A DNA stretch of 64,000 nt. It comes from Streptomyces cylindrosporus. Lineage in GTDB: Bacteria; Actinomycetota; Actinomycetes; Streptomycetales; Streptomycetaceae. The stretch lies in assembly GCF_022698165.1 (NCBI RefSeq), contig NZ_JALDAY010000004.1, positions 496,001 to 560,000 on the forward strand, given 5' to 3'. Positions 15,964-23,736 of the stretch are shown one piece after another (the stretch's first letter is position 1; the number at the start of each line of letters is the position of its first letter). The notes under the pieces were generated by a model, which had not been told where the DNA came from, did no database searches, and was given only the letters and a program-made list of their open reading frames with translations. The position numbers and the translations under genes were made by a program.

Positions 15964-16563
15964 ATGACTGAGGTCGCAACGGCGCGTCGCAGTCGGATCA
16001 CGCCCGAGCGCGAGGCCGAGTTGTACGGCGCCGTGCTCGACCTGCTCCGGGAAGTCGGCTACGACGCCCTCACCATGGACGCCGTGGCGGCCCGCACCAA
16101 GTCCAGCAAGGCCACGCTCTACCGCCAGTGGGGCGGCAAGGCCGAGCTCGTCGCGAAGGCGGTCCGGAGCAACAAGCCGGGCGGCATGGGGCTCGCCGAC
16201 ATCGACACCGGATCGCTGAGGGGCGATCTGCACGCCCTCACGATGCGTTCGGACGACTGCGAGATGGAGCAGAACTCCGCGCTGATGCGGGGTCTGGCCA
16301 TGGCCGTGCACAGCAACCCGGAGCTCCTGAAGGCGTTCAAGGAGCATCTGATCGAGCCGGAGATGGCGGAGTTCCGCCGGGTGCTCCAGCGGGCGATCGA
16401 CCGGGGCGAGGTCCGCGCGGACAACCCGGCGATCGGCTACATGATGCACATGATGCTCGGCGGGTTCGCCGCCCGCACGCTGATCGACGAGCTGCCGCCG
16501 ACGCAGGCCTTCCTCACTTCGTACATCGACGCCGTGGTGCTCCCCGCACTCGGCGCCGAGTAG
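15964..16563 (+). CDS. TetR family regulator
   Basis: A 199-residue repressor. The N-terminal helix-turn-helix is clear (VGYDALTMDAVAARTKSSKATLYRQWGGKAELV). The C-terminal ligand-binding half carries the conserved end ALPALGAE-like segment (VVLPALGAE) of the TetR_C_16/AcrR group. ATG 15964 is preferred over GTG 15955 because GGGAAAGGG then sits at proper distance. It probably represses itself and the downstream MMPL exporter, responding to a lipophilic ligand; that is inferred from the gene order. Confidence 0.9.
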   Translation: MTEVATARRSRITPEREAELYGAVLDLLREVGYDALTMDAVAARTKSSKATLYRQWGGKAELVAKAVRSNKPGGMGLADIDTGSLRGDLHALTMRSDDCEMEQNSALMRGLAMAVHSNPELLKAFKEHLIEPEMAEFRRVLQRAIDRGEVRADNPAIGYMMHMMLGGFAARTLIDELPPTQAFLTSYIDAVVLPALGAE

Positions 16564-16587
16564 GTCTCCCCACTCCCCGCAGTACCT

Positions 16588-16608
16588 CTGCGCGGTAGCC
16601 CCGCGCAG
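16588..16608. terminator. Hairpin after tetR
   Basis: CTGCGCG pairs with CGCGCAG around a 7-base loop, 25 bases after the tetR stop. It could terminate or attenuate readthrough into the MMPL gene. The rest of the 160-base gap contains two direct copies of GATCACCCCTGCC (16648 and 16672) but no obvious promoter. Confidence 0.4.
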
Positions 16609-16723
16609 TACCTTTCCACCTGACGTCACCGCTCAAGTCGTCGGGACGATCACCCCTGCCTCCCCGCCGGGCTGATCACCCCTGCCCATCAACACCCCAC
16701 GACCTGACCGGGAGTACGCCTTC

Positions 16724-19156
16724 GTGGCCACGTTCCTCTACAGACTCGGCCGGTTCGCCTTCAGGCGACGCCACTTCGTCGCCCTCTTCTGGGTGGCTCT
16801 GCTGACCCTCGCGGGGGTCGCGGCGGCCGGTGCGCCCGCCGCCGGCTCCACGTCCTTCTCGATACCCGGCACGGAGGCCCAGAAGGCCTTCGACCTGCTC
16901 GACCAGCGCTTCCCCGGCTCCAGCTCCGACGGCGCCACCGCGCGCGTCGTCTTCAAGGCCCCGGCCGGCGAGAAGATGACCGACGCCGACAACAAGGCGA
17001 CCGTCGAGAAGACGGTGAAGGAGCTGTCCGACGGCTCCGAGGTCACCTCCGTCGCCGACCCCTTCAAGTCGAACGCCGTCAGCAAGGACGGCACGGTCGC
17101 CTACGCGTCGGTGCGGTACGAGGTCTCCGGCATGGAGCTCAAGGACGCCTCCCGGGACGCCCTGGAGGCGGCCGGGCACGACGCGCAGAAGGCCGGGCTG
17201 ACCGTCGAGATCGGCGGTGACGCGCTCCAGTCGGGCGCCGAACCGGGCGCGGCCGGCGAGGTCGTCGGCCTCGTGATCGCCGCGATCGTCCTCGTCGTCA
17301 CGCTGGGCTCGCTGGTCGCGGCGGGGCTTCCGCTGCTGACCGCGATCATCGGAGTCGGCATCGGCGTGTCCACGATCACCGCCCTCGCCAAGACGCTCGA
17401 CCTGGGTGATACGACGTCCACGCTCGCGCTGATGATCGGCCTCGCGGTCGGCATCGACTACGCGCTGTTCATCGTGTCCCGCTACCGCGCCGAGCTGGCC
17501 GAGGGGCGCAGCCGTGAGGAGGCGGTGGGCCGCGCGACCGGTACGGCCGGTTCGGCGGTGGTCTTCGCGGGCCTCACGGTCGTGATCGCGCTGGCGGGCC
17601 TGTCCGTCGTCGGCGTCCCGATGCTGACCAAGATGGGCCTCGCGGCGGCCGGGACCGTCCTGGTGGCCGTCCTCATCGCGCTGACCATGATCCCGGCGAT
17701 GCTCGGGTATGCGGGGCGGCGGGTCAGGGCGGCGGGCGAGAAGAGGCGCGGGAAGGGTGCGGCTTCTGGAGGGGGTGGGGCTTCTGGAGGGGGTGCGGCT
17801 TCGGGAGTGGGCGCGGCTTCTGGTGCGGGTTCCGCTTCCCGAGCGGGCTCTGCTTCTGGAGTGGGTGCCGCTTCTGGAGTGGGCGCAGCTTCCGGGCCGG
17901 GCTCCGCTTCCGGCGCGGGCTCCGCTTCCCGCGCGGGCTCCGCTTCCGGCGCGGCCCCCGCCAAGCCCGGTCTCGCCGCGCGCTGGGCCAGCTTCGTCAC
18001 TCGGCGGCCCGCGGCCGTACTGCTCCTCGGCGTCGTCGGCCTCGGCGCGATCGCCGTACCGGCCACTCAGCTGGAGCTGGGCCTGCCCGACGACGGCTCG
18101 CAGCCGACGTCCACCACCCAGCGCCGCGCCTACGACCTGCTCTCCGACGGCTTCGGTCCCGGCTTCAACGGCCCCCTGATGATCGTGGTCGACGCGAAGA
18201 ACAGCGACGACCCGAAGGCCGCCGCCGCCAAGGTCGGCGACGACATCAAGGGCCTCAAGGACGTCGCCACGGTCACCCCGGCGATGTTCAACAAGGCCGG
18301 CGACACCGCGACGATCACCGTGATCCCGTCCTCCAAGCCGTCCTCCGTGCAGACCGAGGACCTGGTGCACGCGATCCGGGACAAGGGCGTCGAGGTCAAG
18401 GCCGACACGGACGCGAAGGTCCTGGTCACCGGCACCACCGCGATGAACATCGACTTCTCGCAGAAGCTGAACGACGCGCTCATCCCGTACCTGGGCCTGG
18501 TGGTCGGTCTCGCCTTCCTCCTCCTGATCGCGGTCTTCCGCTCCATCCTGGTCCCGCTGAAGGCTGCCCTCGGCTTCCTGCTCAGCGTGCTCGCCGCGCT
18601 CGGCGCCGTCGTCGCGGTCTTCCAGTGGGGCTGGCTCGGCGGCCTGCTGGGCGTGGAGCAGACCGGCCCGATCATGTCGATGATGCCGATCTTCATGGTC
18701 GGCGTGGTCTTCGGCCTCGCGATGGACTACGAGGTGTTCCTCGTGACGCGCATGCGTGAGGCGTACGTCCACGGCGAGACCCCCGGCCAGGCGATCGTGA
18801 CCGGGTTCCGGCACAGCGCCCGGGTCGTGGCCGCCGCCGCGGTCATCATGATGGCCGTCTTCGGAGGCTTCATCACCTCCAGCGAGTCCATGATCAAGAT
18901 GATCGGCTTCGGCCTCGCGATCGCCGTCTTCTTCGACGCGTTCATCGTGCGGATGGCGATCGTCCCGGCGGTGCTGGCGCTGCTCGGCCGGAAGGCCTGG
19001 TGGCTGCCGAAGTGGCTGGACCGGGCGCTGCCCAACGTGGACGTCGAGGGCGAGGGCCTGAAGGACCTGAAGGACGGCTCGAAGCACTCGGGCTCAGGCT
19101 CGGACCCGGACTCCGACTCCGATTCCGACGAGGACCGGGAGCTGGTACGGGCCTGA
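16724..19156 (+). CDS. MMPL/RND family transporter with hexapeptide-repeat loop
   Basis: An 810-residue exporter of the MmpL branch of the RND superfamily. It has twelve predicted membrane helices in two halves: a first helix (FVALFWVALLTLAGVAAAG), an extracytoplasmic domain, five helices ending about residue 330, then the same again from about residue 425. The MMPL signatures DYALFIVSRYRAEL and DYEVFLVTRMREAY sit in equivalent positions of the two halves and contain the proton-relay Asp-Tyr pairs. The cytoplasmic loop between the halves (345-410) is almost only GAASGx/GSASGx hexapeptides. The C-terminal tail is Ser/Asp-rich. GTG start with a GGGAG site. Likely exports a lipid or hydrophobic compound under control of the upstream TetR. 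Confidence 0.93.
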   Translation: MATFLYRLGRFAFRRRHFVALFWVALLTLAGVAAAGAPAAGSTSFSIPGTEAQKAFDLLDQRFPGSSSDGATARVVFKAPAGEKMTDADNKATVEKTVKELSDGSEVTSVADPFKSNAVSKDGTVAYASVRYEVSGMELKDASRDALEAAGHDAQKAGLTVEIGGDALQSGAEPGAAGEVVGLVIAAIVLVVTLGSLVAAGLPLLTAIIGVGIGVSTITALAKTLDLGDTTSTLALMIGLAVGIDYALFIVSRYRAELAEGRSREEAVGRATGTAGSAVVFAGLTVVIALAGLSVVGVPMLTKMGLAAAGTVLVAVLIALTMIPAMLGYAGRRVRAAGEKRRGKGAASGGGGASGGGAASGVGAASGAGSASRAGSASGVGAASGVGAASGPGSASGAGSASRAGSASGAAPAKPGLAARWASFVTRRPAAVLLLGVVGLGAIAVPATQLELGLPDDGSQPTSTTQRRAYDLLSDGFGPGFNGPLMIVVDAKNSDDPKAAAAKVGDDIKGLKDVATVTPAMFNKAGDTATITVIPSSKPSSVQTEDLVHAIRDKGVEVKADTDAKVLVTGTTAMNIDFSQKLNDALIPYLGLVVGLAFLLLIAVFRSILVPLKAALGFLLSVLAALGAVVAVFQWGWLGGLLGVEQTGPIMSMMPIFMVGVVFGLAMDYEVFLVTRMREAYVHGETPGQAIVTGFRHSARVVAAAAVIMMAVFGGFITSSESMIKMIGFGLAIAVFFDAFIVRMAIVPAVLALLGRKAWWLPKWLDRALPNVDVEGEGLKDLKDGSKHSGSGSDPDSDSDSDEDRELVRA
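17756..17953 (+). repeat. Eleven 18-bp in-frame repeats (MMPL central loop)
   Basis: Eleven 18-base units code for six-residue blocks of the type G-(A/S)-A-S-G-x. Codon third positions vary (TCT/TCC/TCG) while the peptide stays constant, so the repeat is either old or under selection at the protein level. Confidence 0.85.
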
Positions 19157-19183
19157 CGCCCCCTGCCCGTCCAACTCCCCGGC

Positions 19184-19237
19184 GGCCTTCCGAACCGCGG
19201 CATGGTGTAGTGCGCTACACCATGGGTTCGGGAGGCC
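19184..19237. terminator. Long two-part hairpin after MMPL gene
   Basis: Arms 19184-19196 and 19225-19237 pair over 13 bp with one G.U. After a GCGG bulge a perfect 10-bp inner stem follows (CATGGTGTAG / CTACACCATG, loop TGCG). It starts 28 bases after the MMPL stop and ends 93 bases before the next start. The strength and position suggest a terminator, but the inner palindrome alone also has the form of a repressor operator. Confidence 0.7.
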
Positions 19238-19330
19238 GCTCCCTCGTTGCGGCGGGCGCCGGACGGGATCGTAGAAGACAGATCGAAGAGATCCGAATTC
19301 ACCGATTCCCCCTGGTCAGGAAGGCTTCTC

Positions 19331-19783
19331 ATGTCCCGCGCCCGCGCCGCCCGCTCGCCCTTCGCCGCCGTCAAGAAGTTCGTCGCCGACCTGCTGCTGT
19401 GGAGCTTCTTCGCCGCCGGTCTCGGTATGAGCGCCGGCGGTGCCGGTGCCCTCTTCGACGGCACGGCCAAGACCGTGGCCACCGTCGCCGGAGGCGTCGT
19501 CTCGCTGATCGCGGGCTCCCGTATCGCGAAGAAGCCGAAGATCAAGGCGTTCCTGGGCCGCCCGGGCACGCTCTGGTTCCTGTTCCTCTTCAACGGCGGC
19601 ACCGCCGCGGCCATGTACTTCACGATGGACGGCGCGAAGGGCATCATCGGCGCGGCCTGCATGGGCCTGGTCTCCCTCGGTGCCCTGGGCGGCCTGGTCT
19701 CCGGACGCCGTGCCCGCCGCGAGGCGGCCCAGGCGGCGGCCGCGGCCCCGCAGGCGCCGGTCTCGCAGGGACCGTGGGCCTGA
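19331..19783 (+). CDS. Small membrane protein of unknown function
   Basis: A 150-residue protein with three to four hydrophobic helices: LLLWSFFAAGLGMSAGG, TVATVAGGVVSLIAG, TLWFLFLFNGGTAAAMYF and IIGAACMGLVSLGALGGLV. The N-terminus is basic and the C-terminal tail is Ala/Gln-rich (RRARREAAQAAAAAPQAP). The ribosome site AGGAAGG is well placed before ATG 19331. No domain recognised. It is flanked by the long hairpin upstream and an isochorismatase-like gene downstream, with no evident operon partner. Confidence 0.75.
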   Translation: MSRARAARSPFAAVKKFVADLLLWSFFAAGLGMSAGGAGALFDGTAKTVATVAGGVVSLIAGSRIAKKPKIKAFLGRPGTLWFLFLFNGGTAAAMYFTMDGAKGIIGAACMGLVSLGALGGLVSGRRARREAAQAAAAAPQAPVSQGPWA

Positions 19784-19808
19784 ACCAGGGCCTTGGGCCT
19801 GGACCAGA

Positions 19809-19842
19809 GCCATGGGCCATGGGCCATGGGCCATGGGCCATT
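19809..19842. repeat. Heptamer tandem repeat GCCATGG
   Basis: Four exact GCCATGG units plus a partial GCCATT occupy the gap between the small membrane protein and the isochorismatase-like gene. The preceding bases (CCTTGGGCCTGGACCAGA) look like a degenerate extension. It is a simple-sequence tract without visible coding role. Confidence 0.85.
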
Positions 19843-19869
19843 GTCAGTGCCTCGGTCTAGCTTGAAACC

Positions 19870-20424
19870 ATGACCACGCTTCCGGAACGACCCAAGACCG
19901 CCCTGCTGGTGATCGACGTCCAGCGGGGCGTCGTGGCGTCCGCGCACGAACGGGACGCCGTCATCACCAACATCGCCACCCTCGTCGACAAGGCCCGCGC
20001 GCAGGACGTCCCGGTCGTCTGGGTCCAGCACTCCGACGACGGCCTGGTGAAGGGCAGCGACGACTGGCAGTACGTGCCCGAACTGCCCCGGCGCGCCTCG
20101 GAACCGGTCGTCCACAAGAACTACGGCGACGCTTTCGAGGCGACCGACCTGGAGACGGTCCTGGGGGCGGCCGGGGTCGGCCACCTCGTGGTGACGGGTG
20201 CGGAGACGGACGCGTGCATACGGTCCACGATCCATGGCGCGTTCACTCGGGGGTACGACGTCACGCTCGTCGGGGACGCGCATACGACGAACGACAACTC
20301 CGCGTGGGGAGCGCCGCCGCCGGACCAGGTGATCGCCCACACGAACCTGTACTGGCGGTACCACTCGGCGCCGGGGCGGAGGGCGGCGGTGACGGAGGCG
20401 GGGGCGGTGACGTTCGGGGAGTAA
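19870..20424 (+). CDS. Isochorismatase-family cysteine hydrolase
   Basis: A 184-residue hydrolase of the isochorismatase-like/nicotinamidase fold. The triad is visible: Asp in LLVIDVQRG, Lys in VVHKNYGDAF, and Cys in VVTGAETDACIRSTIHGA, preceded by the family's cis-peptide region. The actual substrate of such stand-alone members is usually unknown. There is no Shine-Dalgarno; a TAGCTT hexamer ends 6 bases before the ATG, consistent with a leaderless transcript. It is about 4 kb from a salicylate synthase gene, but the catalytic Cys type favours amide or amine hydrolysis rather than true isochorismate cleavage. Confidence 0.88.
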   Translation: MTTLPERPKTALLVIDVQRGVVASAHERDAVITNIATLVDKARAQDVPVVWVQHSDDGLVKGSDDWQYVPELPRRASEPVVHKNYGDAFEATDLETVLGAAGVGHLVVTGAETDACIRSTIHGAFTRGYDVTLVGDAHTTNDNSAWGAPPPDQVIAHTNLYWRYHSAPGRRAAVTEAGAVTFGE

Positions 20425-20472
20425 CGCGGGGGCTCTCCGCAAGCGCGGTCTGCGGTCTTCGGTCTTCCGTCT

Positions 20473-20970
20473 TCAGACGCCCTCACGCTCGGCCCGCTGC
20501 CGCACCAGCTCCTCGACCGCGCTCGGCAGGGTCGTCTCGAAGTCGATCAGCTTCGCCCAGGTCGGGGTCACCACGATCCGCACCATCCCGTCGTAGAGCG
20601 AACGGATCTCGGCCTCCCACGCGACCCGCTGCTCGGCCGTCATCTCGTACGAGCCGTTCATCCGGAGGTACTCCTCCGGGATCCCGTCGACGACGTCCAA
20701 TTCGGCCCGGCCGCGGATCAGCAGGATCTTGGGCGGGTGCACCTCGGTGTCGATGGTCAGGGCGACCATCGGGTTGGCGCGCAGGGCGGGGAGCTTCGGG
20801 GCGTTCTTCGTGGTGCACATGACGATCTCGGAACCGTTCCAGGTGAAGGCGATCGGGACGTTCCGGGGCGTGCCGTCCTTGGCGACGTAGGCCAGCCGGG
20901 TCACATCACGAGCCAACAGCTCCTGGCTGATGGGCCGTTCGAGAATCTCGCTGATCTCGGTGGCTTGCAT
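20473..20970 (-). CDS. PPOX-fold (pyridoxamine 5'-phosphate oxidase-like) flavoprotein
   Basis: A 165-residue split-barrel protein: LAYVAKDGTPRNVPIAFTWNGSEIVMCTTKNAPKLPALRANPMVALTID is the typical FMN/F420-binding half of the PPOX family. The ATG at 20970 was chosen because GGAGGG lies 6 bases upstream; a longer frame from 21042 has no ribosome site and lacks conservation. It is probably an oxidoreductase or flavin carrier of unknown substrate. Confidence 0.85.
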   Translation of the reverse strand: MQATEISEILERPISQELLARDVTRLAYVAKDGTPRNVPIAFTWNGSEIVMCTTKNAPKLPALRANPMVALTIDTEVHPPKILLIRGRAELDVVDGIPEEYLRMNGSYEMTAEQRVAWEAEIRSLYDGMVRIVVTPTWAKLIDFETTLPSAVEELVRQRAEREGV

Positions 20971-21056
20971 GGCGGTCCCTCCATGGCGGATGTCGTCAGT
21001 CTGCCCCAGGGACGGAGCCGGCGGAGAGTTCTCGACATCCATCGGCCGGAGTCGTT

Positions 21057-21413
21057 TCAGTCGCCTTGGCCCGAGTGCTTGAGGAGTTCGGAGAGTGTTT
21101 GGGCATGCCGGTCGAGGGCTCGGCGCATCTGGTAGCCGGTGTGAGCGGTGACGTTATCCATCTCAACGCAGCGATTCCTGTTCGGCGACTCCTGGGCCCA
21201 GCGCAGCCGTGTGTGGACGTACTCCTCACCCGCATACGCCAAGATCAAGGCCGTCTCAATGGTCACGTCACTGCGGCGATATCGGACGCTCAGAATCAGA
21301 GGACAGATGTCCTGTCTCTGATCGACTTCCGGGCCGGTGAACCCCAGCCCCTCCAAGACGCGGTCAAAGCGGCTTGTGGCCTCAGCTGTGAAGGTCTTCA
21401 CCCGTATGTCCAC
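21057..21413 (-). CDS. Unknown 118-residue protein
   Basis: No family was recognised. The protein (VDIRVKTFTAEATSRFDRVLEGLGF...) is mixed, with a hydrophobic stretch ETALILAYAGEEYVHTRL and a C-terminal helix QMRRALDRHAQTLSELLKHSGQGD. The GTG at 21413 is preferred because a TACTCT -10-like hexamer ends just before it on the minus strand, fitting a leaderless transcript. Base composition is less extreme than its neighbours (for example GAT, AAT and ATA codons), which hints at later acquisition. An Arg-rich in-frame extension upstream looks non-coding. Confidence 0.55.
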   Translation of the reverse strand: MDIRVKTFTAEATSRFDRVLEGLGFTGPEVDQRQDICPLILSVRYRRSDVTIETALILAYAGEEYVHTRLRWAQESPNRNRCVEMDNVTAHTGYQMRRALDRHAQTLSELLKHSGQGD

Positions 21414-21472
21414 GCATAGAGTATGAACCTGCGATCTGTCGACGAGTACTGCAGGCAGCGGCGATAAGCCAA

Positions 21473-21661
21473 GTGGGCCGTCGAGCCGTCGACGAGATTG
21501 CCTTCGACGCGCTTCACGAGGCCGGGTGGCTCTTTTCGACGGCGATGAGGCGGCCATATGCCTCGCCGGAAGCCACATGGACGGCCTTTGCCGCCGCTAT
21601 CGGCTCGAGGTGGCATTCCAACGAGACGACGGCCAGGGAACGCAGGAAGGGGGGATCCTGA
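21473..21661 (+). CDS. Possible small ORF or gene remnant
   Basis: A 62-residue frame beginning GRRAVDEIAFDALHEAGWLFSTAMRRPYASPEATWTAF. It looks protein-like in its hydrophobic pattern and ends at a hairpin. It lacks a ribosome site and has no known relative that could be recalled. It could be the 3' end of a degraded gene. Confidence 0.22.
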   Translation: MGRRAVDEIAFDALHEAGWLFSTAMRRPYASPEATWTAFAAAIGSRWHSNETTARERRKGGS

Positions 21662-21675
21662 GGTGAAGGATCCCC
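21651..21675. terminator. Hairpin GGGGATCCT / AGGATCCCC
   Basis: Perfect 9-bp arms around a 7-base loop (GAGGTGA) in the otherwise featureless stretch. It could end transcription of the small ORF before it or insulate the CYTH gene after it. Confidence 0.5.
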
Positions 21676-21830
21676 ATCTCATTTGCCTGCTTGATGAAGT
21701 CCAGTTGTGTGGCTCTGCGTGCCTCGCGCTCCCGACAGTGTCCGTGCCCACGACCAACTTGCACGGTGGCACCGGTTCCATGGGTAGCCACCGACCGTTC
21801 GTGCCTGGAGGCAGCTGAGAACCTGTCCTC

Positions 21831-22397
21831 ATGATGGACAAGGCAGGCGGGGTCGTAGGGCAGACGGTTCGGCCGGGCAAGTATGCGCAGGTTGAGCGCG
21901 AGAGGCGGTTCTTGCTGGCCGAGCCGCCGGCGTCGGCGGCGGTGACCGTCAGTCGCGTGATCATCGATAGGTATCTGGTGGGAACACGCCTGAGACTGCG
22001 GCGGGCCGAATTCCCGGACGGACGACGCGAGTTCAAGCTCACCCAGAAGGTGCCGGTCTCCCGGCCCGGTGCCGTTCAGGGTCTGATCACCAACACGTAT
22101 CTGTCGCCGGCCGAGTATGACGTGCTCGCCTCGTTGCCGGCCGCGCTGCTGTCCAAGTCCCGTTTCAGTGTTCCTCCCTTGGGCGTCGACGTCTTCGACG
22201 GGCGTCTTCAGGGTCTGGTGCTGGCCGAGGCCGAGTTCAGCACCGACGAGGAGGCGCAGGCCTTCCTTCCTCCCGCCGAGTGCGTGGTGGAGGTGACCGA
22301 TGACGCCCGTTTCACCGGAGGGCGCCTCGTCCGGGCCTCCCGTCAGGAACTGCTCGCCTGGTTGGCCGAGTACGGCCTGCGTCCTGCTGCTTCCTGA
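21831..22397 (+). CDS. CYTH domain protein (triphosphate-tunnel family)
   Basis: A 188-residue protein of the CYTH/triphosphate tunnel metalloenzyme fold. It shows the N-terminal acidic strand AQVERERRFLL (ExExR variant of ExExK), the basic strands RLRLRR and REFKLTQKV that bind the triphosphate, and later acidic strands LVLAEAEFSTDEEA and CVVEVTDD that hold metal. No CHAD domain is fused or adjacent. Its substrate may be inorganic triphosphate, thiamine triphosphate or another triphosphate. ATG codons at 21831 and 21834; no clear ribosome site. It is convergent with the HATPase gene at its 3' end. Confidence 0.8.
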   Translation: MMDKAGGVVGQTVRPGKYAQVERERRFLLAEPPASAAVTVSRVIIDRYLVGTRLRLRRAEFPDGRREFKLTQKVPVSRPGAVQGLITNTYLSPAEYDVLASLPAALLSKSRFSVPPLGVDVFDGRLQGLVLAEAEFSTDEEAQAFLPPAECVVEVTDDARFTGGRLVRASRQELLAWLAEYGLRPAAS

Positions 22398-22406
22398 CCC
22401 CGCGCT

Positions 22407-22802
22407 TCACACCTTCACCTCCGCCCACACCGTCTTCCGCGGATACGGCCCCGTCCCCGCGCCCCACCTGTGCGCGAGCGCGTCCACCAGCAGCAGGCCC
22501 CGGCCCGACTCGGCGTCGACGTCGCCGTGGGGGAGCTTGGGCAAGAGGTCGCCTCTCGTGTCCGTGACCTCGATACGGAGGGTGTCGCCGATGACGTAGA
22601 GGGTGAGGCGGAAGTCCCGGCCCGGTACGCGGCCGTGCGTCGCCGCGTTCGCCGCCAGTTCCGCGACGATGTGCTCCGCCGGGTCCAACGGGAGGTCCCA
22701 GGTGCGTAGTTGGTCGGCAGCGAGGAGGCGGGCGAGGCGGGCGCCGAGGGGGGTGGGGGAGAGCAGGACGGTGAAGTTGCGGACGGCGGTTTCTTGATTC
22801 AT
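22407..22802 (-). CDS. HATPase_c_2 protein (anti-sigma-factor-like ATP-binding protein)
   Basis: A 131-residue stand-alone GHKL ATPase domain as in SpoIIAB/RsbW-like regulators. The N-box is HIVAELAANAATHG, and the G1/G2 boxes are IEVTDTRGDLLP and SGRGLLLVDALAHRWG. Streptomyces carries dozens of such genes next to HTH-DUF5753 and DUF397 genes, as at the whiJ and bldB/abaA-like loci, where they modulate development and antibiotic production. Here it is divergent from exactly that pair. It could be a kinase or an ATP-binding partner of an anti-sigma antagonist; the ligand protein is not known. Confidence 0.88.
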   Translation of the reverse strand: MNQETAVRNFTVLLSPTPLGARLARLLAADQLRTWDLPLDPAEHIVAELAANAATHGRVPGRDFRLTLYVIGDTLRIEVTDTRGDLLPKLPHGDVDAESGRGLLLVDALAHRWGAGTGPYPRKTVWAEVKV

Positions 22803-22902
22803 GTCACTCAGCGTGGCCGGTTCTGCCTACCGTGGATGCTCACGGGGCGTGGGCGTTCGGTGACTGTCCGGCGTTTGTCTCGGCTTGTCTCGGCTGTCCG
22901 GT

Positions 22903-23736
22903 GTGGACGAGGCCGGTTGGGATGTGGAACCGGGCGACGAGATCGAGCCGATCGTGCAGGCCGTCGGACACCTGCTGAAGGTGTGCCGCGAGGGGGCGGG
23001 CATGGGGACGGCCGACTTCGCCGAACTCATGGGCTACGGCGAGGACATGATCCGCAAGATGGAGCGGGGCCAGAGGATTCCCAGGCCGGAGTTCCTGGAC
23101 AGGGCCGACACGGTGCTGAAGGCGCAGGGGCATCTGCGGGCCTTCATGGAGGAGATGCGGAAGGCCCGGTACCCGAAGAAGGTGCGGGAGTTGGCCGACA
23201 TGGAGGCGCGCGCGGTTGAGCTGCTGATGTACGGCAACCACAACATCCACGGCCTGTTGCAGACGCCGGAGTACGCCAAGGCGCTGTTCGAGATGGTGCT
23301 GCCCACGTACTCGGAGGACGAGGTGGAGCGGGGGATCACCGCTCGCATGGCACGCAAGGCGATCTTCGACCGGGAGCCGGCGCCGATGCTCATGTTCATC
23401 CAGGAGCAGGTGACGCTGGAACGCCCCTACGGTGGCAAAGCCGTGCAGCGCCGACAGCTCCAACACCTGCTGGAAGTGGCGCAGTTGCGGAACGTCTCGC
23501 TTCAGGTCATGCCGACCGACCGCGAGGAGCACGGCGGGGTGCTCGGGCTGATCCAGTTGCTGAAGTTCGAGGACGGCACGGCGATCGGCCGCTCCGACGG
23601 TGCGTTCAACGGCCGCCCGGTCTCAAACCCCAGGGATCTTCGTATCCTTGAAATGCGGTATGGCATGATCCGGGCGCAGGCTCTCACGCCGAGGGAGTCA
23701 CTGGCCTTCATTGAGCAACTGCTGGGGAGACTATGA
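22903..23736 (+). CDS. HTH-DUF5753 regulator (Scr1/WhiJ-like)
   Basis: A 277-residue DNA-binding protein. An N-terminal XRE-type helix-turn-helix (VGHLLKVCREGAGMGTADFAELMGYGEDMIRKMERGQRIP) is followed by the DUF5753 domain from about residue 90 (ARAVELLMYGNHNIHGLLQTPEYAKALFEM ... TLERPYGG ... VSLQVMPTDREEHGG). This is the Scr1/WhiJ family, which acts with a small DUF397 partner to control sporulation and antibiotic genes. The start is uncertain: GTG 22903 is chosen; TTG 22885 and GTG 22924 are alternatives, none with a good ribosome site. The stop overlaps the DUF397 start (ATGA). Confidence 0.9.
   Translation: MDEAGWDVEPGDEIEPIVQAVGHLLKVCREGAGMGTADFAELMGYGEDMIRKMERGQRIPRPEFLDRADTVLKAQGHLRAFMEEMRKARYPKKVRELADMEARAVELLMYGNHNIHGLLQTPEYAKALFEMVLPTYSEDEVERGITARMARKAIFDREPAPMLMFIQEQVTLERPYGGKAVQRRQLQHLLEVAQLRNVSLQVMPTDREEHGGVLGLIQLLKFEDGTAIGRSDGAFNGRPVSNPRDLRILEMRYGMIRAQALTPRESLAFIEQLLGRL

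Larger units (their letters stand above)
21414..21830. other. 417-base stretch without a confident gene
   Basis: Composition is more mixed than the flanks. A possible small plus-strand ORF (21473-21661, 62 residues, GTG start, ending RKGGS) finishes inside the left arm of a hairpin at 21651-21675 (GGGGATCCT / AGGATCCCC). No other frame has the codon pattern of a Streptomyces gene. It may be the remnant of a decayed gene or of an insertion; no target duplications were seen. Confidence 0.5.

Noticed and set aside
16676..19087. An 803-codon open frame antisense to the MMPL gene
   Set aside because: Asp/His/Arg-rich nonsense translation opposite twelve clear membrane helices.
20971..21042. N-terminal extension of the PPOX protein to 21042
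   Set aside because: The extra 24 residues (MDVENSPPAPSLGQ...) contain the ribosome site of the ATG at 20970 and lie outside the fold.
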